Shown here piece after piece: positions 8,949 to 19,793 of a DNA stretch of 64,000 bases. Each line of letters opens with the position of its first letter. The first letter of the stretch is position 1. The translations under genes were made by a program, and so were the position numbers. The stretch is from Isoetes taiwanensis (taxonomy: Eukaryota; Streptophyta; Lycopodiopsida; Isoetales; Isoetaceae), in assembly GCA_021234155.1 (NCBI GenBank), contig JAJEKV010000002.1, positions 19,992,778-20,056,777 on the forward strand. Direction: 5' to 3'. Under the pieces are notes generated by a model. The model was not told the DNA's origin. It worked only from the letters and a program-made list of their open reading frames with translations, and made no database searches.

Positions 8949-10988
8949 TTTTGGGGGTCTCTCTCGTGTTTTGCATGTGTTTGCATTGCCGTTAAGGCTA
9001 TTTATTTTGTCCGGCCATGCAGATACGATGCTCGTCTTATATCTTCTTCTTCCCAGAACTCTTACGGCTTACCTCCCTAATCCTCAGCCTTCCAAAGCCA
9101 CATCTGAGAGCAGAGAAATCAAGAGTGGGGAAAGGGATGGGGAAAGACATTCACTGGTTGTTCAAGGAGCATACTTCTATTCTGGGGAAGTGTACAGAGG
9201 GATCTGGAGCTAGAAAGTGGCAATGTGACTATTGTGGGATGGTGAAGACCTCAAATGTGACTAGATTGAGATCCCATCTGCATGCTGATCCTAGCAACAG
9301 AAAAAAGTGTGGTGAGAAAATTCCTCAAGATATTATAAAGAAGATACAAGAGAGATTAGGATGCTCTTCATTTGAACTTATTGCATAGGGGGACAGTAAT
9401 GTTGCAGAAGGGAAAGACTTGCAGCACGGCCCTTGTGAGAAGAATATGACAGTTAAAGAGCCAGCTTCTAAGAGGATGAAACAAGGAAAGCTCAGTAAAG
9501 CAAGTTGGATAAGTGCAAACAAAAAACGTGCTAGGTTGGAGGTGCGCAGGTGCATTATAATGTGCAATCTATCTTTCAATGCCTTGCGCACAAAACAATG
9601 GAAGAGGATGATCAGTGCATTGGCTCAAGTAGGTACAACATGGAAGGGAGTGGGATATAATACAATGAGGCAGCAAGAATTGGATAAGGAGATAAAATTG
9701 TAACTGAAGAACTTAAACCAATAAAAAATAAAGATAAGTGGGCCAAGTATGGATGCTTGATCATGACGGATGGTTGGACAGATAGAAGGCATAGACATAT
9801 CATGAACATCATGATCTCTAGTTGCATGGGCACAATTTTCCATCGTGTTGTTGATTGTACAAAGGCTGGTCTAAAAGTTAGTGGCAAGTTCATCTTTAAA
9901 GAGATTCAGAGGACAATAGAAGAAATTGGGGCAGAAAATATTGTCCAAGTCATCACTGATAACGGATCTAATTGCAAGAGTGTGGGACGCAACTACATTG
10001 AGAAGGAGTACTCAACTATTTTTTGGACGCCTTGTGCAGCCCACTCACTAGATCTACTCCTTGAAGACATCGCCAAGATACCTTGGGTAGGTAAGGTGAT
10101 TGACCGATCTGCTGAACTAGTAAGTTTCTTTCTTACAAAACCTTCTGCTTTAAGTATTTATAGAGAAAACAGTCCCCTTGAACTCTTGCGACCATCAAAC
10201 ACCAGATTTGCTTACCAATACATCATGCTTGAAAGGTTACTACGTGTCCGTGAACATCCATGGATCTTATTCCCTGATACAAACTAAGCAGCGCAACAGG
10301 TTAAAGTTGAGTCAACTTGAGAGACTCATCTATTGTAGAGAGAATCTGAAATTGTTAGAAAATTTTAAGCTTACGCCATCTGCAAGGCAAGTGAATATAG
10401 ACGAGATCGATATCACCAAAACTCCCACTGATAAACTGCCCATAATCAGGCCAGCAGATAGAGATGTGTATTCTCTTTTGTATCATGAATGAAATGGCAG
10501 AGGCAGATCTTCCTCACACCAGGTCACGATCTCGTGCATGTGATTTAGCTTTTTCATCCACTTTTGCAGCAGATATTGACTACCTAGATCCAGAATCTGA
10601 TATAGACAAAAATGAGAAATGATCTAGTTCTAAACGACGTGTTCTGTAGTTTTAGGTACTATCTACTACAATTACACAAAGGTATGCTGCCTTATATAAT
10701 CTTTTGTGAGGTCAACCAGATCTGAACTTGTACCTAAGCTAGATCAGTTCCTATCTGCTATAATTATAGGAAATTGGGTGCCAAATGTACTCTTTTTTGA
10801 TGTTGAACAATTTTGAATGGCTCGAGCTAGATGAGCTCCTATTTGCTAATATAAATTTTGGCTCTCATGATGATAGAACTGTTAGTAGTTTTTAATTTTG
10901 TTTCGGATGCTGTTTCGACACTTGTTTTGTTCCGCCGTTTGTTCCGTTTCGTTCCAGAGGCATAGAAAGATGTTCCGGTGCAACCATG
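8817..10988 (+). mobile_element. hAT transposon, internally deleted
   Basis: Ends are CATGGTTGCACCG at 8817 and its reverse complement ending at 10988. The inverted similarity extends to about 19 bases with one mismatch. Perfect 8-bp duplications flank it. The 2,172-bp body holds a BED zinc finger and DUF659-type transposase remnant on the plus strand, and a T-run at 8918-8947. The element sits in a helicase pseudogene and is missing from duplicate copy 2, where a wider deletion covers the site. The preserved duplications suggest fairly recent insertion, but the transposase is broken, so it would need help to move. Confidence 0.92.
9190..10620 (+). pseudogene. hAT transposase remnant (BED finger, DUF659)
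   Basis: The BED-type finger is at about 9202-9310: CDYCGMVKTSNVTRLRSHLH followed by a Cys after RKK. The frame meets an in-frame TAG at 9386-9388, continues in the same frame to 9703, then shifts. 9757-10287 is the DUF659/RNase-H-like core with MTDGWTDRRHRHIMN and VITDNGSNCKSVGRN, and a PCAAHSLDLLLEDI block. The C-terminal dimerisation (hATC) region is missing: 10290-10490 is degraded, then an acidic tail (DYLDPESD) appears near 10575. The catalytic DDE set cannot be completed from what is visible. It cut and pasted DNA when intact (family knowledge). Confidence 0.85.
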
Positions 10989-10996
10989 CTCTCTAG
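10989..10996. repeat. hAT target-site duplication, right
   Basis: CTCTCTAG, identical to 8809-8816. Confidence 0.9.
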
Positions 10997-11388
10997 CCAG
11001 CGCGAGCACTAAACCCAATAGTCCATCACCAGCTCGAAGAGGAGGTTGAGATAAACAGTGCTGAAAAGCGATGGCAAGGCCATAGCTTTTTTAATTCAGT
11101 TTCAGCACATCCAAGCAACCGGCATGGCCTGTGCTTGAATTGATGTTGGGGATGTGTATTGATGAAAGTGATATCTTTCATAATATGTCGATGCAAACAC
11201 TGATCCAGAAAAGAATGGCATTAGCTGGTACCCTTCCACATGATATTTGTAGCTGATAAAATGAATGAAAATGACAAACCAGAACAAACATCAAGACCAA
11301 TAGAGACTAAGATCAAGACTACAGTATGGGCATTTGAGAGGAACTATGTACCGATCAACAAATGTCCAATCAAATAACCTTTAGACAA

Positions 11389-11523
11389 CTATGAATAATG
11401 CCCGGACTCTTCAAACAACTCTACGGGGGACGGAGCAGCAGTTGTGCCTGGAGGTTCTTTCACATCCACGTTCAGACGTGCCCGGACTTCATCAATCTGC
11501 ACGGTAGCATACTGATCAAAGGC
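11389..11523 (-). CDS. Terminal exon of unknown gene, copy 1
   Basis: A 3' splice site (TTTGCAG) precedes GCC at 11523. The exon encodes 45 codons opening AFDQYATVQIDEVRARLNV and ends with TAG at 11389. A phase-0 exon at 14774-14932 upstream on the same strand ends in AAG|GTAAGAG and could splice to it. Copy 2 (22177-22278) has lost one G in a run of five, which shifts the frame and shortens the tail by 11 residues. I do not recognise the protein. It may be a real gene end or another captured fragment. Confidence 0.4.
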   Translation of the reverse strand, partial: AFDQYATVQIDEVRARLNVDVKEPPGTTAAPSPVELFEESGHYS

Positions 11524-12084
11524 CTGCAAAATGGAAGCATTTAGAGGTACATTATATTTCAGTATAGCCTAGTGCTCTACATCATATGTTGGAGCTGGAT
11601 GCAGAAAGAAGCACATTAAGCTTTCAAAGCATAATTGATGATACAACTTATCTGCAAGGATCCCCTATCTGGACGCAATGTTGTAAAATTGCAAATACAG
11701 TAAATAGAAATGTTCCAAACAATTGGCCACTTGCATTCAAAACTCAATATTCAATGCCACCTGTTTACAGCACAGCTTAAATTTCTCCAATTAACTGCAA
11801 TTGACGGTTCCCCATCAACACGTTTTAATAACACAATGCAAAGGCTGTATGAATTCCAACTAAAACAGAATATGAAATAGGCTTGAATTTAGAAGCCATG
11901 GCTTACATCACACATTCACCATTGCTCTGTCGGGCTGCCAGAACAATGGAAGGAGAAGTATACGCCTCTGATGTGACCCACATGCAATGCACAACATAAT
12001 TTATCAATAAATAAAGGGATCCAAGGAGTAAAATAAGTGATCCTTTTGAAATGGCAAACTTTGATCAACTGCACCATGCAGATC

Positions 12085-12499
12085 AAACAGAGATGATAAA
12101 TTCTGCTTCTTGTTCAAGCTTTAAATTTCTAGCCTGCTTACTTTTCGTTGCCTGCTTCGCAGCGCCTGTAGTTTTCAATGTACTTGGTTGTAGAAGCTTT
12201 CTCATGGAAAAAAGATTTTCAGACTAGCAGATACAGCAATAGCACTAGCACTGATCAGGCATACTGCTGGTGTAGCAACCAAAATAAGTCGCACCATAAG
12301 CAAAATATAGACTTGTCAGTCCATATATTATTATGAAAATAATAGCGTCAGTGAGCGTCTTAAAGCAGAAATATAGACCTGCAGGGAAAAGGAACAGGAG
12401 CAGATGATAATCAAACATGAAAGAAGACCAAACAGGCGGCTGGTGCTCAGAGATAGAGGCAACGATATGTATGTGGTCTTTTGCATATGTAGGGTCCAA
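12085..12499 (-). pseudogene. STT3: STT3 oligosaccharyltransferase fragment, copy 1
   Basis: The minus strand reads [11 protein letters not shown] then [14 protein letters not shown], the SEHQP luminal-loop block of STT3, followed by hydrophobic segments ([16 protein letters not shown] and [12 protein letters not shown]). A frameshift at about 12287 separates this from [13 protein letters not shown], which continues to a basic tail and stop near 12085. STT3 is the catalytic subunit that transfers glycans to Asn in the ER (family knowledge). Only a middle slice of the roughly 700-residue protein is here, without the WWDYG catalytic-loop block, so it is a captured or decayed fragment. No intron is seen in it. 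An equal copy is at 22840-23254. Confidence 0.8.
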
Positions 12500-13059
12500 A
12501 AACCACCATATGCAGTAGCGGGATTACATACAACATCTCAGACATACCGGGTATGTGTAAGCTAGAAAAATGCCAACAACATACATAAGGAATTTGAAAC
12601 CAGAGTTTAATGTACAGGAAGAAAAATTAAATTAGAACATAATTGATGAACAAGATTGATCAATATAAACCTGTGAACAGCAAGCAAAACATAAAGATAT
12701 GAACTTTTAGTAACCCATACAGCCAAACTGCCCCTCAGAACAATCCTTCAAACCGTACTCAGCTGGGAAGCAAATACACTTGCACATGTGCTGTCCATTA
12801 ATCCTCCAAGCAGTGTGGGACAAACTCTAAAAACCTAACAAAGTATATTTCCTGTAAAATTTAAGTTAGGTGGAAGGAGCCTATGAAAATCTAGATTTCA
12901 TCCGAAAAAATATAAAGAAACCCACAGATTTTGATCGGAAAACTTCCTGCGATTTTTTTCCCTATCGGAAATTCTCGATTTCAGCAGGTAGGATGCTAGT
13001 GTTCCTAGGAATTCGGCATACACTGCCTCCAAGTGAAACTGCCCCTCAGAGCAGTCTCT

Positions 13060-14283
13060 TTAAACTCTAACCAAGCTGGGAGTGAAATACATATCAATTT
13101 CACCTGCATATCCGCCTTCCATTAATCCTCCAAGCTTCCAACAACCCTGTCTCGTGTCGTAATTAAGCAGAGCTGTCTTATTTGAAGAGAGATCTGCCAT
13201 GACAGTGATAACATCCCCAAGGCAACGCGGAAACAGTAGTGTCGTCTCCCATCGAGACTCAAGTCCAGGCTGTTCCAACAATGCCTTGATGTTAAGTTTA
13301 GTCATTAGAGTCCACTTGATGATGCCCTTGCAACAGGAATTCTCTTTCCAAAGCATGACCCAGGGCCACTCACAAAATACTAAAATTGGCTCCTCCTTGC
13401 AAAGAACAATTTCTTCATGAAGACGTTCCTTATTTTCTGGTGGCAGATAGCCTCTTACAGTCCATCTCTCTTGTTCAAAATCGCAGGTTACAATTTTGTG
13501 GTCGCTTGGGAAATCCACCAAAGTCCCCCCAAGTTTATCTTGGGAGGACGCACGCAAGGAAATGGTTTTTTCCTTGCTCCAAGTATTCGTTCTTGAATCA
13601 AATACTCGGGTACGCAAGGTAGTTGGCACAGTAGTTTCAAAGTGAAAACCTACTATCTTAAAAGGAGCTGGTGATGTTGAGGTATCTACACTCATCCTGG
13701 CTGGAACAAAACGGTCGAAATGAAGGGGAATGGGAATTACTTTCCACTTATCTTTTATAATTGGATTCCCAACCTTCAACTGCGAATCCCTAACACCCCA
13801 CTGCTTATCCCATATGCAGACTATGCCTTTATCAGAACATACTATACTCTCAGAATATGAAAGGGTCAAATTCAGAACTTTATAGGGACCCTCATGAAAA
13901 ACTAAACTTTTATTCGAATACTCTGGCAACTGTCTGCGTACATAAACCCAGAAGCTTTTCTTATGTTGTTGGAGCGTAGCATCTGAGGATAAAATTGCAT
14001 CTTTCCACTGCTTGCACACAAGCAAGCATGATCCAAAAAGATCCTCGATTTGCAGGCAGGCCAAGATCCTCAACTGAACATCGATAGGAAGATTTGGATC
14101 ATGCCGTTCCACTACTTTCGTTCCCATAGTACCAACTGAGCACTTCTTCAGTTTTCTCTTCCCCATAATACCAGCTGCTGAACACTTCTTCATTTTACCC
14201 TTCCCCATAATACCAGCTGCTAAGCACTTATTCATTCTTCCCTTCCTCATAATACCAGCTGCTTCTTCATGCTTCTTCTTCAT
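13060..14283 (-). CDS. F-box protein, copy 1
   Basis: An intact 407-residue ORF from ATG at 14283 to TAA at 13060. Residues 1-55 hold about three repeats of a 15-residue basic unit (AAGIMGKGKMKKCS). The F-box follows at about 63-100 (LPIDVQLRILACLQIEDLFG, then CLLVCKQWKDAI). The rest resembles the beta-propeller-like C-terminal half of plant F-box/kelch-type proteins (KIVGFHFET, VFDSRTNTWS, CDFEQERW, LLNYDTRQGCWKLGG). F-box proteins join targets to SCF ubiquitin ligases through SKP1 (family knowledge). No intron is needed. Its paralogue at 23817-25016 is nearly identical, and both being open suggests a recent duplication or selection. The target is unknown. Confidence 0.85.
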   Translation of the reverse strand: MKKKHEEAAGIMRKGRMNKCLAAGIMGKGKMKKCSAAGIMGKRKLKKCSVGTMGTKVVERHDPNLPIDVQLRILACLQIEDLFGSCLLVCKQWKDAILSSDATLQQHKKSFWVYVRRQLPEYSNKSLVFHEGPYKVLNLTLSYSESIVCSDKGIVCIWDKQWGVRDSQLKVGNPIIKDKWKVIPIPLHFDRFVPARMSVDTSTSPAPFKIVGFHFETTVPTTLRTRVFDSRTNTWSKEKTISLRASSQDKLGGTLVDFPSDHKIVTCDFEQERWTVRGYLPPENKERLHEEIVLCKEEPILVFCEWPWVMLWKENSCCKGIIKWTLMTKLNIKALLEQPGLESRWETTLLFPRCLGDVITVMADLSSNKTALLNYDTRQGCWKLGGLMEGGYAGEIDMYFTPSLVRV

Positions 14284-14421
14284 GCTTAGATTCGCTACTC
14301 AAAATGCTCAGTCCTGCGACCCGGATAAATTAGTTTTGCTAAGAGCAGACCCCCTATCGCAGATCTCTTCTCTGCCTGGCGCTGCTCTTTTGAACCGCTT
14401 TTTGTTTCTCTGCCACGTCAC

Positions 14422-14455
14422 CCTTTTATGGTAAAAAGGCAAATACCATAAAAGG
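14422..14455. promoter_or_regulatory. 12-bp perfect inverted repeat upstream of F-box gene
   Basis: CCTTTTATGGTA and TACCATAAAAGG are separated by 10 bases, about 140 bases upstream of the F-box start. The same structure is at 25155-25188 before the paralogue. It could be a protein-binding dyad or a tiny MITE. No direct evidence of function. Confidence 0.4.
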
Positions 14456-14773
14456 CCTCTGACCTTTAGGGGAGGGTCGCCATGTTACGCGCATCTTTAA
14501 ATTAGGGTCTACAGATCTGCCATCTGTGCATGGCAGTTGAAAGATGGGGGGTTTGGGAACAACACTGCGGACTATAGAACCTTAACCGGCAGGATTTGTG
14601 ATCAGCACAATCCTGAGGTTCATCTTGCTTATAGACATTAAAATTCTCTTGTAGACAGTAGAATACTTCGTTGGCTTTCTTATAATAGCGGTTTATGAAG
14701 GCAATCTATGTTAAAAAGCTAAGCCAGTCAGTGGAGACAAAGATGTCAAAGAGAATATTGATCCGACTCTTAC

Positions 14774-14932
14774 CTTGAATTCTGCAATATCCAGAGTACT
14801 AGGGGTAGAAACAGGATAGAACTTATAGAATCTGATGCTCTCATATGCAGCCATGGTATTCTCATCCATTTCTTCTGGCTGCCTTGACCTAAATAGAAAA
14901 CTTTCTAACATGAAATGAAGCTTGCTGGACAA
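14774..14932 (-). CDS. Internal exon of unknown gene, copy 1
   Basis: The minus frame reads SRQPEEMDENTMAAYESIRF and FYPVSTPSTLDIAEFK, ending in AAG|GTAAGAG, a strong 5' splice site at 14773/14774. It is identical in copy 2 (25499-25657). The next phase-compatible exon may be 11389-11523, which would make the F-box gene lie within the intron. The product is not recognised. It may be a real gene exon or a captured piece. Confidence 0.35.
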
Positions 14933-15850
14933 TGATAAAGAAAAGGCAGTTCCTCCTTTTGCCTCTTCTTCTCTAGTTTCACATTATCCTTTACAAATAC
15001 CTGCTCAATCCAACAAGATCATTTAGAGTCATGAGACCGTTTAGAAATTCAATGCTTAAGCAAATGAAACAATTTAAAACATGTCAGCTTAGCACCTCCT
15101 CACTTTACTATATGGACATTTGAATCGTTCAAACATGATTCTAGTTTCGATTTGAAGCATCCCAAGACGAAGCAGCTCAAGCGGATGTCAACAGTGTTTG
15201 TTCTAGATATTTAAATAAGCACAAAATGGGACCTCTGTTACGACACCCTATTGTACTCAAGTCTCTCGGTAATTACTTCTAGCAATTTGTGCCCATCACA
15301 GCAATTAGAGAAACTAAAGGCCATACTATGCGGTTATCACTGCAACTGACATAATTTGTTGCTAGACATTAGTAAATCCCAGCTAAACCATACGTTGGGC
15401 CGCATCAAGCAATAGCTCCTCTTTGGCTGGTTCTCATGCGCTTTCATTCATCTTGTGTAGTTTGTTCACATCTATTTGACATTTAACTAAGTCTTGCATT
15501 GTATGCACCTAGCAATGATGTTTTCATCTGGCAGGTCTGATACAAAACGTCTTAAACCTCTCAACACTGAAGGTGAGCTCTGTTTATTCTTTCCTTAATA
15601 TTCCCTTGGTATAAACTGCTTCAGAAGTTCTCTTCATATTTCAGTACGCAGCAGCAGGTGAGAAAATATTAATCGTGTTGCAGCAATTTCAGCTAAAGTC
15701 TCAATATATCTATCCGAAATATATTTGCAGACCAAAATCAGTAACGACAAACAACAAGCTAAAGATAGAAGATCATACCATATCTTTCTGCAAAGGAAAG
15801 AACAGAGACAAAGCCTGCAAGCATATACAATCGGTTAGCGTAGTATGGAT

Positions 15851-16066
15851 TCAACATGCTAATTGGAATTCTTTTGTTGAGCCCTCTCCAAAGAGAAGGC
15901 ATCCCAAAAAATGGCATATGCCGCTGATTGTGACGAGCACACGGTATTCTTTAGTAAAAGGCGAAAGAATAGTTCGCTCTGTGCTCATCACACGGCTTGC
16001 TGAGTCTTCACTTTGCTGCACAGCCTTATATAAGAGAGGTTGGTCCCCGTTTCTAGTATTTGGCAT
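15851..16066 (-). CDS. Unknown ORF or first exon, copy 1
   Basis: A 71-codon frame opening MPNTRNGDQPLLYKAVQQ. The matching frame in copy 2 (26485-26790) continues differently because of single-base indels in A runs near 15908 and 15868. The segment could be a first exon of the gene whose later exons are at 14774-14932 and 11389-11523. Not recognised. Confidence is low because no splice pair is proven. Confidence 0.3.
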   Translation of the reverse strand: MPNTRNGDQPLLYKAVQQSEDSASRVMSTERTILSPFTKEYRVLVTISGICHFLGCLLFGEGSTKEFQLAC

Positions 16067-16391
16067 GTGGGATATTTAGCTTCAACCAAGCCATCAGCAC
16101 TGTTTCGTCGTTTGCCACTATCGATGTTTTTGCACTGCTTGGATCCGGCCCAATTCTGGTCTGGTCTGGTCTGGTCTAGAGGCGTATCTGGAGCAGGACC
16201 GTTGGAAGATTGAAGAGCTCTCTCGAAGAAACCCTAGAAATGCCAAAATGTTTATTTACTATTCGGGTTCAAATACTAATATATGGCTACTAGAAGATAA
16301 AAAAGAATGCACTGTGCAGTGAATTTATGCTACACCCACAAGAAATTATTATGGCGGCCTCCTACATGTTTGAGTTGCTTTGGCACTCCCC

Positions 16392-16475
16392 TGTGTTTTA
16401 GTTTTTTTTTTTTTTTGAATAATATAGGAATATATTAAACCACTAGAATGCGATTAAGTCCCTTGTGTTTTAGTT
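16392..16475 (-). mobile_element. Tiny retroposon insertion with 12-bp target duplication, copy 1
   Basis: TGTGTTTTAGTT at 16392-16403 is repeated at 16464-16475. Between them, 60 bases start with a T-run. On the minus strand they read as a short unique piece followed by a poly-A tail. This is the signature of a strongly 5'-truncated LINE or a SINE tail (target-primed insertion). It is present at the same place in copy 2, so it predates the duplication. Confidence 0.7.
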
Positions 16476-17087
16476 CATTTTTGGCATTGTAAGATGCTCG
16501 TCTTCAAAACATTTATCATTTGAAGTGTGCCTGCCATTGCAATGCCCTCTTTCCTTTGGTACCTTTTATTGGCAATCACATAACCAAAATGGCACTACCC
16601 TAGTGTTATTTATGTGGTGACGACCCAATGTTATTTACGTGAGACCACTAAGACTATGAAGCAAGTCTTACCTAATAAGAATCATGGTCCTCATGGGAAA
16701 CCAAGGGAGCCTTTTATTTCCAAAGCTATAGAAATATGATGACATCAGCAAGAATCCTATGTTGTTGGGAGCCCAAGTCAAACCTCAATAAGCTTTACTT
16801 AATACCAAATATGGAAGCCTATGCCAAACCTCAATAAAGTCTACTTAATACCAAAGATTGGAGGATGTGAGGATCGTATCAAATGAACTCGAACCAATGT
16901 GTTCTAGTAGGAAAACAATGTTTCTAAGATATGTGATCAATAATCATGGGATGCGTAAGGTCTCACATCGACCATGTGAGTGTAAGAGGTTTTTTTTCTT
17001 TTTCTTTTTTGTCCAAACTGTACTGTACAAGTATGGGAGGGGGTCTTTTTTGCTTGAATTCTCAAAACTTGCGGCTTTCTTGTTTTC

Positions 17088-17199
17088 GAGAAACATATTG
17101 ATGAAACCATAAACTGCATAATGAGAAGTTTATAAGACAGGCTGAGAAACATATTGATGAAACCATAAACTGCATAAGGAGAAGTTTATAAGACAGGCT
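17088..17199. repeat. 56-bp tandem duplication
   Basis: GAGAAACATATTGATGAAAC starts units at 17088 and 17144, nearly identical over 56 bases. The same pair is in copy 2 at 49098 and 49154, so the tandem is older than the segmental duplication. Confidence 0.85.
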
Positions 17200-19387
17200 A
17201 AACTAATTTGTTCCTAAGAGACTACTTTTTGATACCCCATATTTTTCTTCAAGTTCTTGCATGACACAGTCGAATTCTTATGGTACCGTAGATATTCTCC
17301 AAAATCAGCAAAAACCTATTGCTTAAAGCATGAAGATTTTATGTGCAGATCGTTTGAATGCACGTGTTCGTTCAATACAAGGGTTTATTGTGAACATCAT
17401 TAATTTCCCATCATTTTCTTTAGATGGTTTGGGCACTCACAAACCACTCGTTTCAAAGAAAACATCCCAACCGAGCAAAGATGCCAATTTGAAAAATACA
17501 TGCAACAAATGCATGCTTACAAAATTATTTAAGTGCCGCAGTTTGTTATGTAGAATAGCATCCAAGACTTCTAAGCAAATTAGTGATATAGTACTTTCAG
17601 CTGAATGAAGCTCACAGTTAAAGAACATATCGTGTTTCACTTGGAAAAAATAGAAAATGTTGAAGATCCATAACCTGTGCCAGGCCTCATACAACCATGG
17701 TTAAACCCGATTTTTTTGTGATTTGTTTTTACTAGTAATGGGTGCCCAGTGTTGCCGGGCATAAGTATGGTTGTATTCACAATACTTACAACGCCTAGCT
17801 ATAGTTGAGAAGGAATGAGAAGAGAAATAGTAGAAGAGATAAGGACTTAAGTGGTTGCTTATTCTTTACTTTAGTTCTTGCTGAACCTCAAATTTTACAT
17901 CATTGGCATCTTTCTTTGGATGCCATATAGTAAAAATGGTTGTTCTTATATTGTCTAGCTTTGAAGTATTATAGCAATGTTGGCTATGAGCCAACATTGC
18001 TAGGCTTTAGTATGCATGGTTTCTTATGTTGCCTAGCTTTAAAGTATCATAACTTTTGATGTGCCATGAGCCTATGTAAGCTAGGCTTTAGTAGCGCAGG
18101 GCATGTTGTGTTAAGGTTGGCCATATGGTGCTTCATAAATAAATTGTGCCTATGCAAAGGTATTATTGACCAAGAGCCCATAATAAAACAATGCAAGAGT
18201 GCTTTTTTACAATTGTGTATATGCAAATGCAAGGTTCTTTTTTGGGTTGCCTGAAGGGCTCACCCTAGGCGAGGTTGTGAGGAAATGGGAATATGCAATC
18301 AATATCCTCAATGGAAGGCCGAGATTTGTGGAGAGGGTGGGATCTGGTCAGCTGAATGGATGGCCAGAGTTAGTAGCAACATAAAAAGATATCGTTCCTG
18401 CAATTTGTTTCTAAATTGAACTCATGGGAATATTTCGAGGAATGAAAATTTGCATGAAATCAGCATTCCCCTACTTTTTCCCTTGGTTTAGAAATTGAGA
18501 ATCGAACTCAGATTTTTGTCTCAACTTGCCCTTGCTATCAGATTGCATCAGGAGCTGTGACTTTAGATTCCTCGCTTTTTGGAGTTCTTGTAGGCAGGAG
18601 GTCGAATCGTTGCATGCATGGCCTGGTATATACAGGTTGCCAACGACAAAAAAGTCGCCCTTCAAATCCAGTCCAATCATTCCTCCATTGAGTTTCATTC
18701 ACTTTGATTTAAAGGGCAATCCTCTGTTGCGACAATCACTATAAAATAGAAAATGTTCAAGATCCATAACCTATGCTAGGCCTCATACAACCATGGTTAA
18801 ACCCGATTTTTTTTGTGATTTGGCTTTATTCTCCAATCATGTTTATGTTTACGTCCATCTTTTGAAAAGATCATGAGGTCCTCTTTAGTTAGAGGTTTAG
18901 TTACCATTATAGGATCCTAAGCACAATCATAACAACATTTTTCCAATAGATAACTTTATTTTTCTCATAATCCTGTGCTCATAGGACTTATTAGAAAGAT
19001 GTTATCTAGCCGAAAGCTTATGGCTCAAAGTTCAAACATGCTAGCACAAAGGGGTTGTTGCTTCAACTTGCCTGGCAATGAAAGAAAGAAGATGGAGCAG
19101 CAAGGAGGCCAAAAATGCACATCAGTGCTCTTCTTCGTGGATTATGCAATATCCCTAAATCTGTGTTTTTTTGTATCCCGCCTTCTAATGACCTTTGCAA
19201 AGATGCATCCATCCATAATAGGTATATAGGCTCTCGACAAATTGGGTTCTCTAAATCACATGGCCTTCTAAATCATGATTAAATCACCTGGAAAAATGCC
19301 AAAAAATTCTTCTTTGTTGCTAAATAAGGAGAAGTTTAAAGGTAGGCTAAACCCATGACCTATTGGTCTCCGTGGACGTTAAAAAAA

Positions 19388-19450
19388 CTATTCTATTCTA
19401 TTCTATTCTATTCTATTCTATTCTATTCTATTCTATTCTATTCTATTCTA
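19388..19450. repeat. (TTCTA)n microsatellite, copy-1 specific
   Basis: About 12 perfect units of CTATT/TTCTA. It is preceded by GGTCTCCGTGGACGTTAAA and an A-run. The matching place in copy 2 (about 51390) has neither. It looks like the 3' end of a non-LTR retroposon insertion with a simple-repeat tail. Confidence 0.85.
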
Positions 19451-19793
19451 AGAGATTACTTTTTTATATCCCATATTGTTCTTCAAGTTCTTGCGTGACA
19501 CCGTCGAATTCTTATCGTACCGTAGATATTCTTCAAAATCAGCAAAAACCTACTGCTATATCTAGCATTATAACAGGGTATTTTTTGTTATTTTATACGC
19601 TTTTTGGCATGGTTTTCCTATGATTTTAGTGTTGTATTCATTGGGCCATATTAAATAGTATTTCTAGAGTGGGGCTTTTTTGGAGCATTGAACTGGACTA
19701 CCTTCAGCAATCTAACGGTTGTTATTTGGACCTCTTCATTCATATGCATGAAACTGGAAAAGTTCTCTTCTCCGAAAAGTTTTGGTGGTGTAT

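Larger units (their letters stand above)
8770..11287 (-). pseudogene. DEAD-box RNA helicase fragment, split by hAT element
   Basis: On the minus strand, 11102-11287 encodes the Q-motif region as YTSPTSIQAQAMPVAW. About 10989-11090 gives a degraded stretch. Across the hAET insertion point, the pieces at 10989-11000 and 8778-8816 join into VLALARELAQQIENEV, the motif Ia block (usually PTRELA). A GT donor follows. Motif I (GSGKT) is absent and stops occur, so this is a dead fragment. The next exons of the same gene are at 21530-21808, just left of copy 2, which shows where the duplication broke the gene. DEAD-box proteins are ATP-driven RNA helicases (family knowledge). Confidence 0.75.
8651..19793. 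repeat. Segmental duplication, copy 1
   Basis: From TACTGCTAG at 8651 to the shared TTTTGGTGGTGT at about 19793, this segment matches 21917-27717 plus 49005-51744. The 11.2-16.99 kb part is nearly identical to copy 2. Copy 1 carries a hAT element and about 330 bases of helicase sequence that are absent from copy 2, which jumps from about 8703 to 11206 in copy-1 coordinates. Copy 1 lacks the 21.3-kb PPR-bearing insertion of copy 2. Confidence 0.9.
16990..19793. other. Non-coding right part of copy 1, shared with 49005-51744
   Basis: About 2.8 kb of AT-rich sequence with no credible gene. It matches 49005-51744 end to end. Open frames of 60-90 codons here are not conserved between the copies. 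It holds the 56-bp tandem repeat at 17088, the pentanucleotide array at 19388 and a short dispersed repeat at about 19564-19690. Confidence 0.7.

Noticed and set aside
11586-11780. 64-codon plus-strand ORF conserved at 22341-22535
   Set aside because: Conservation reflects the recent duplication. A third copy near 20645 is broken, and no family is recognised.
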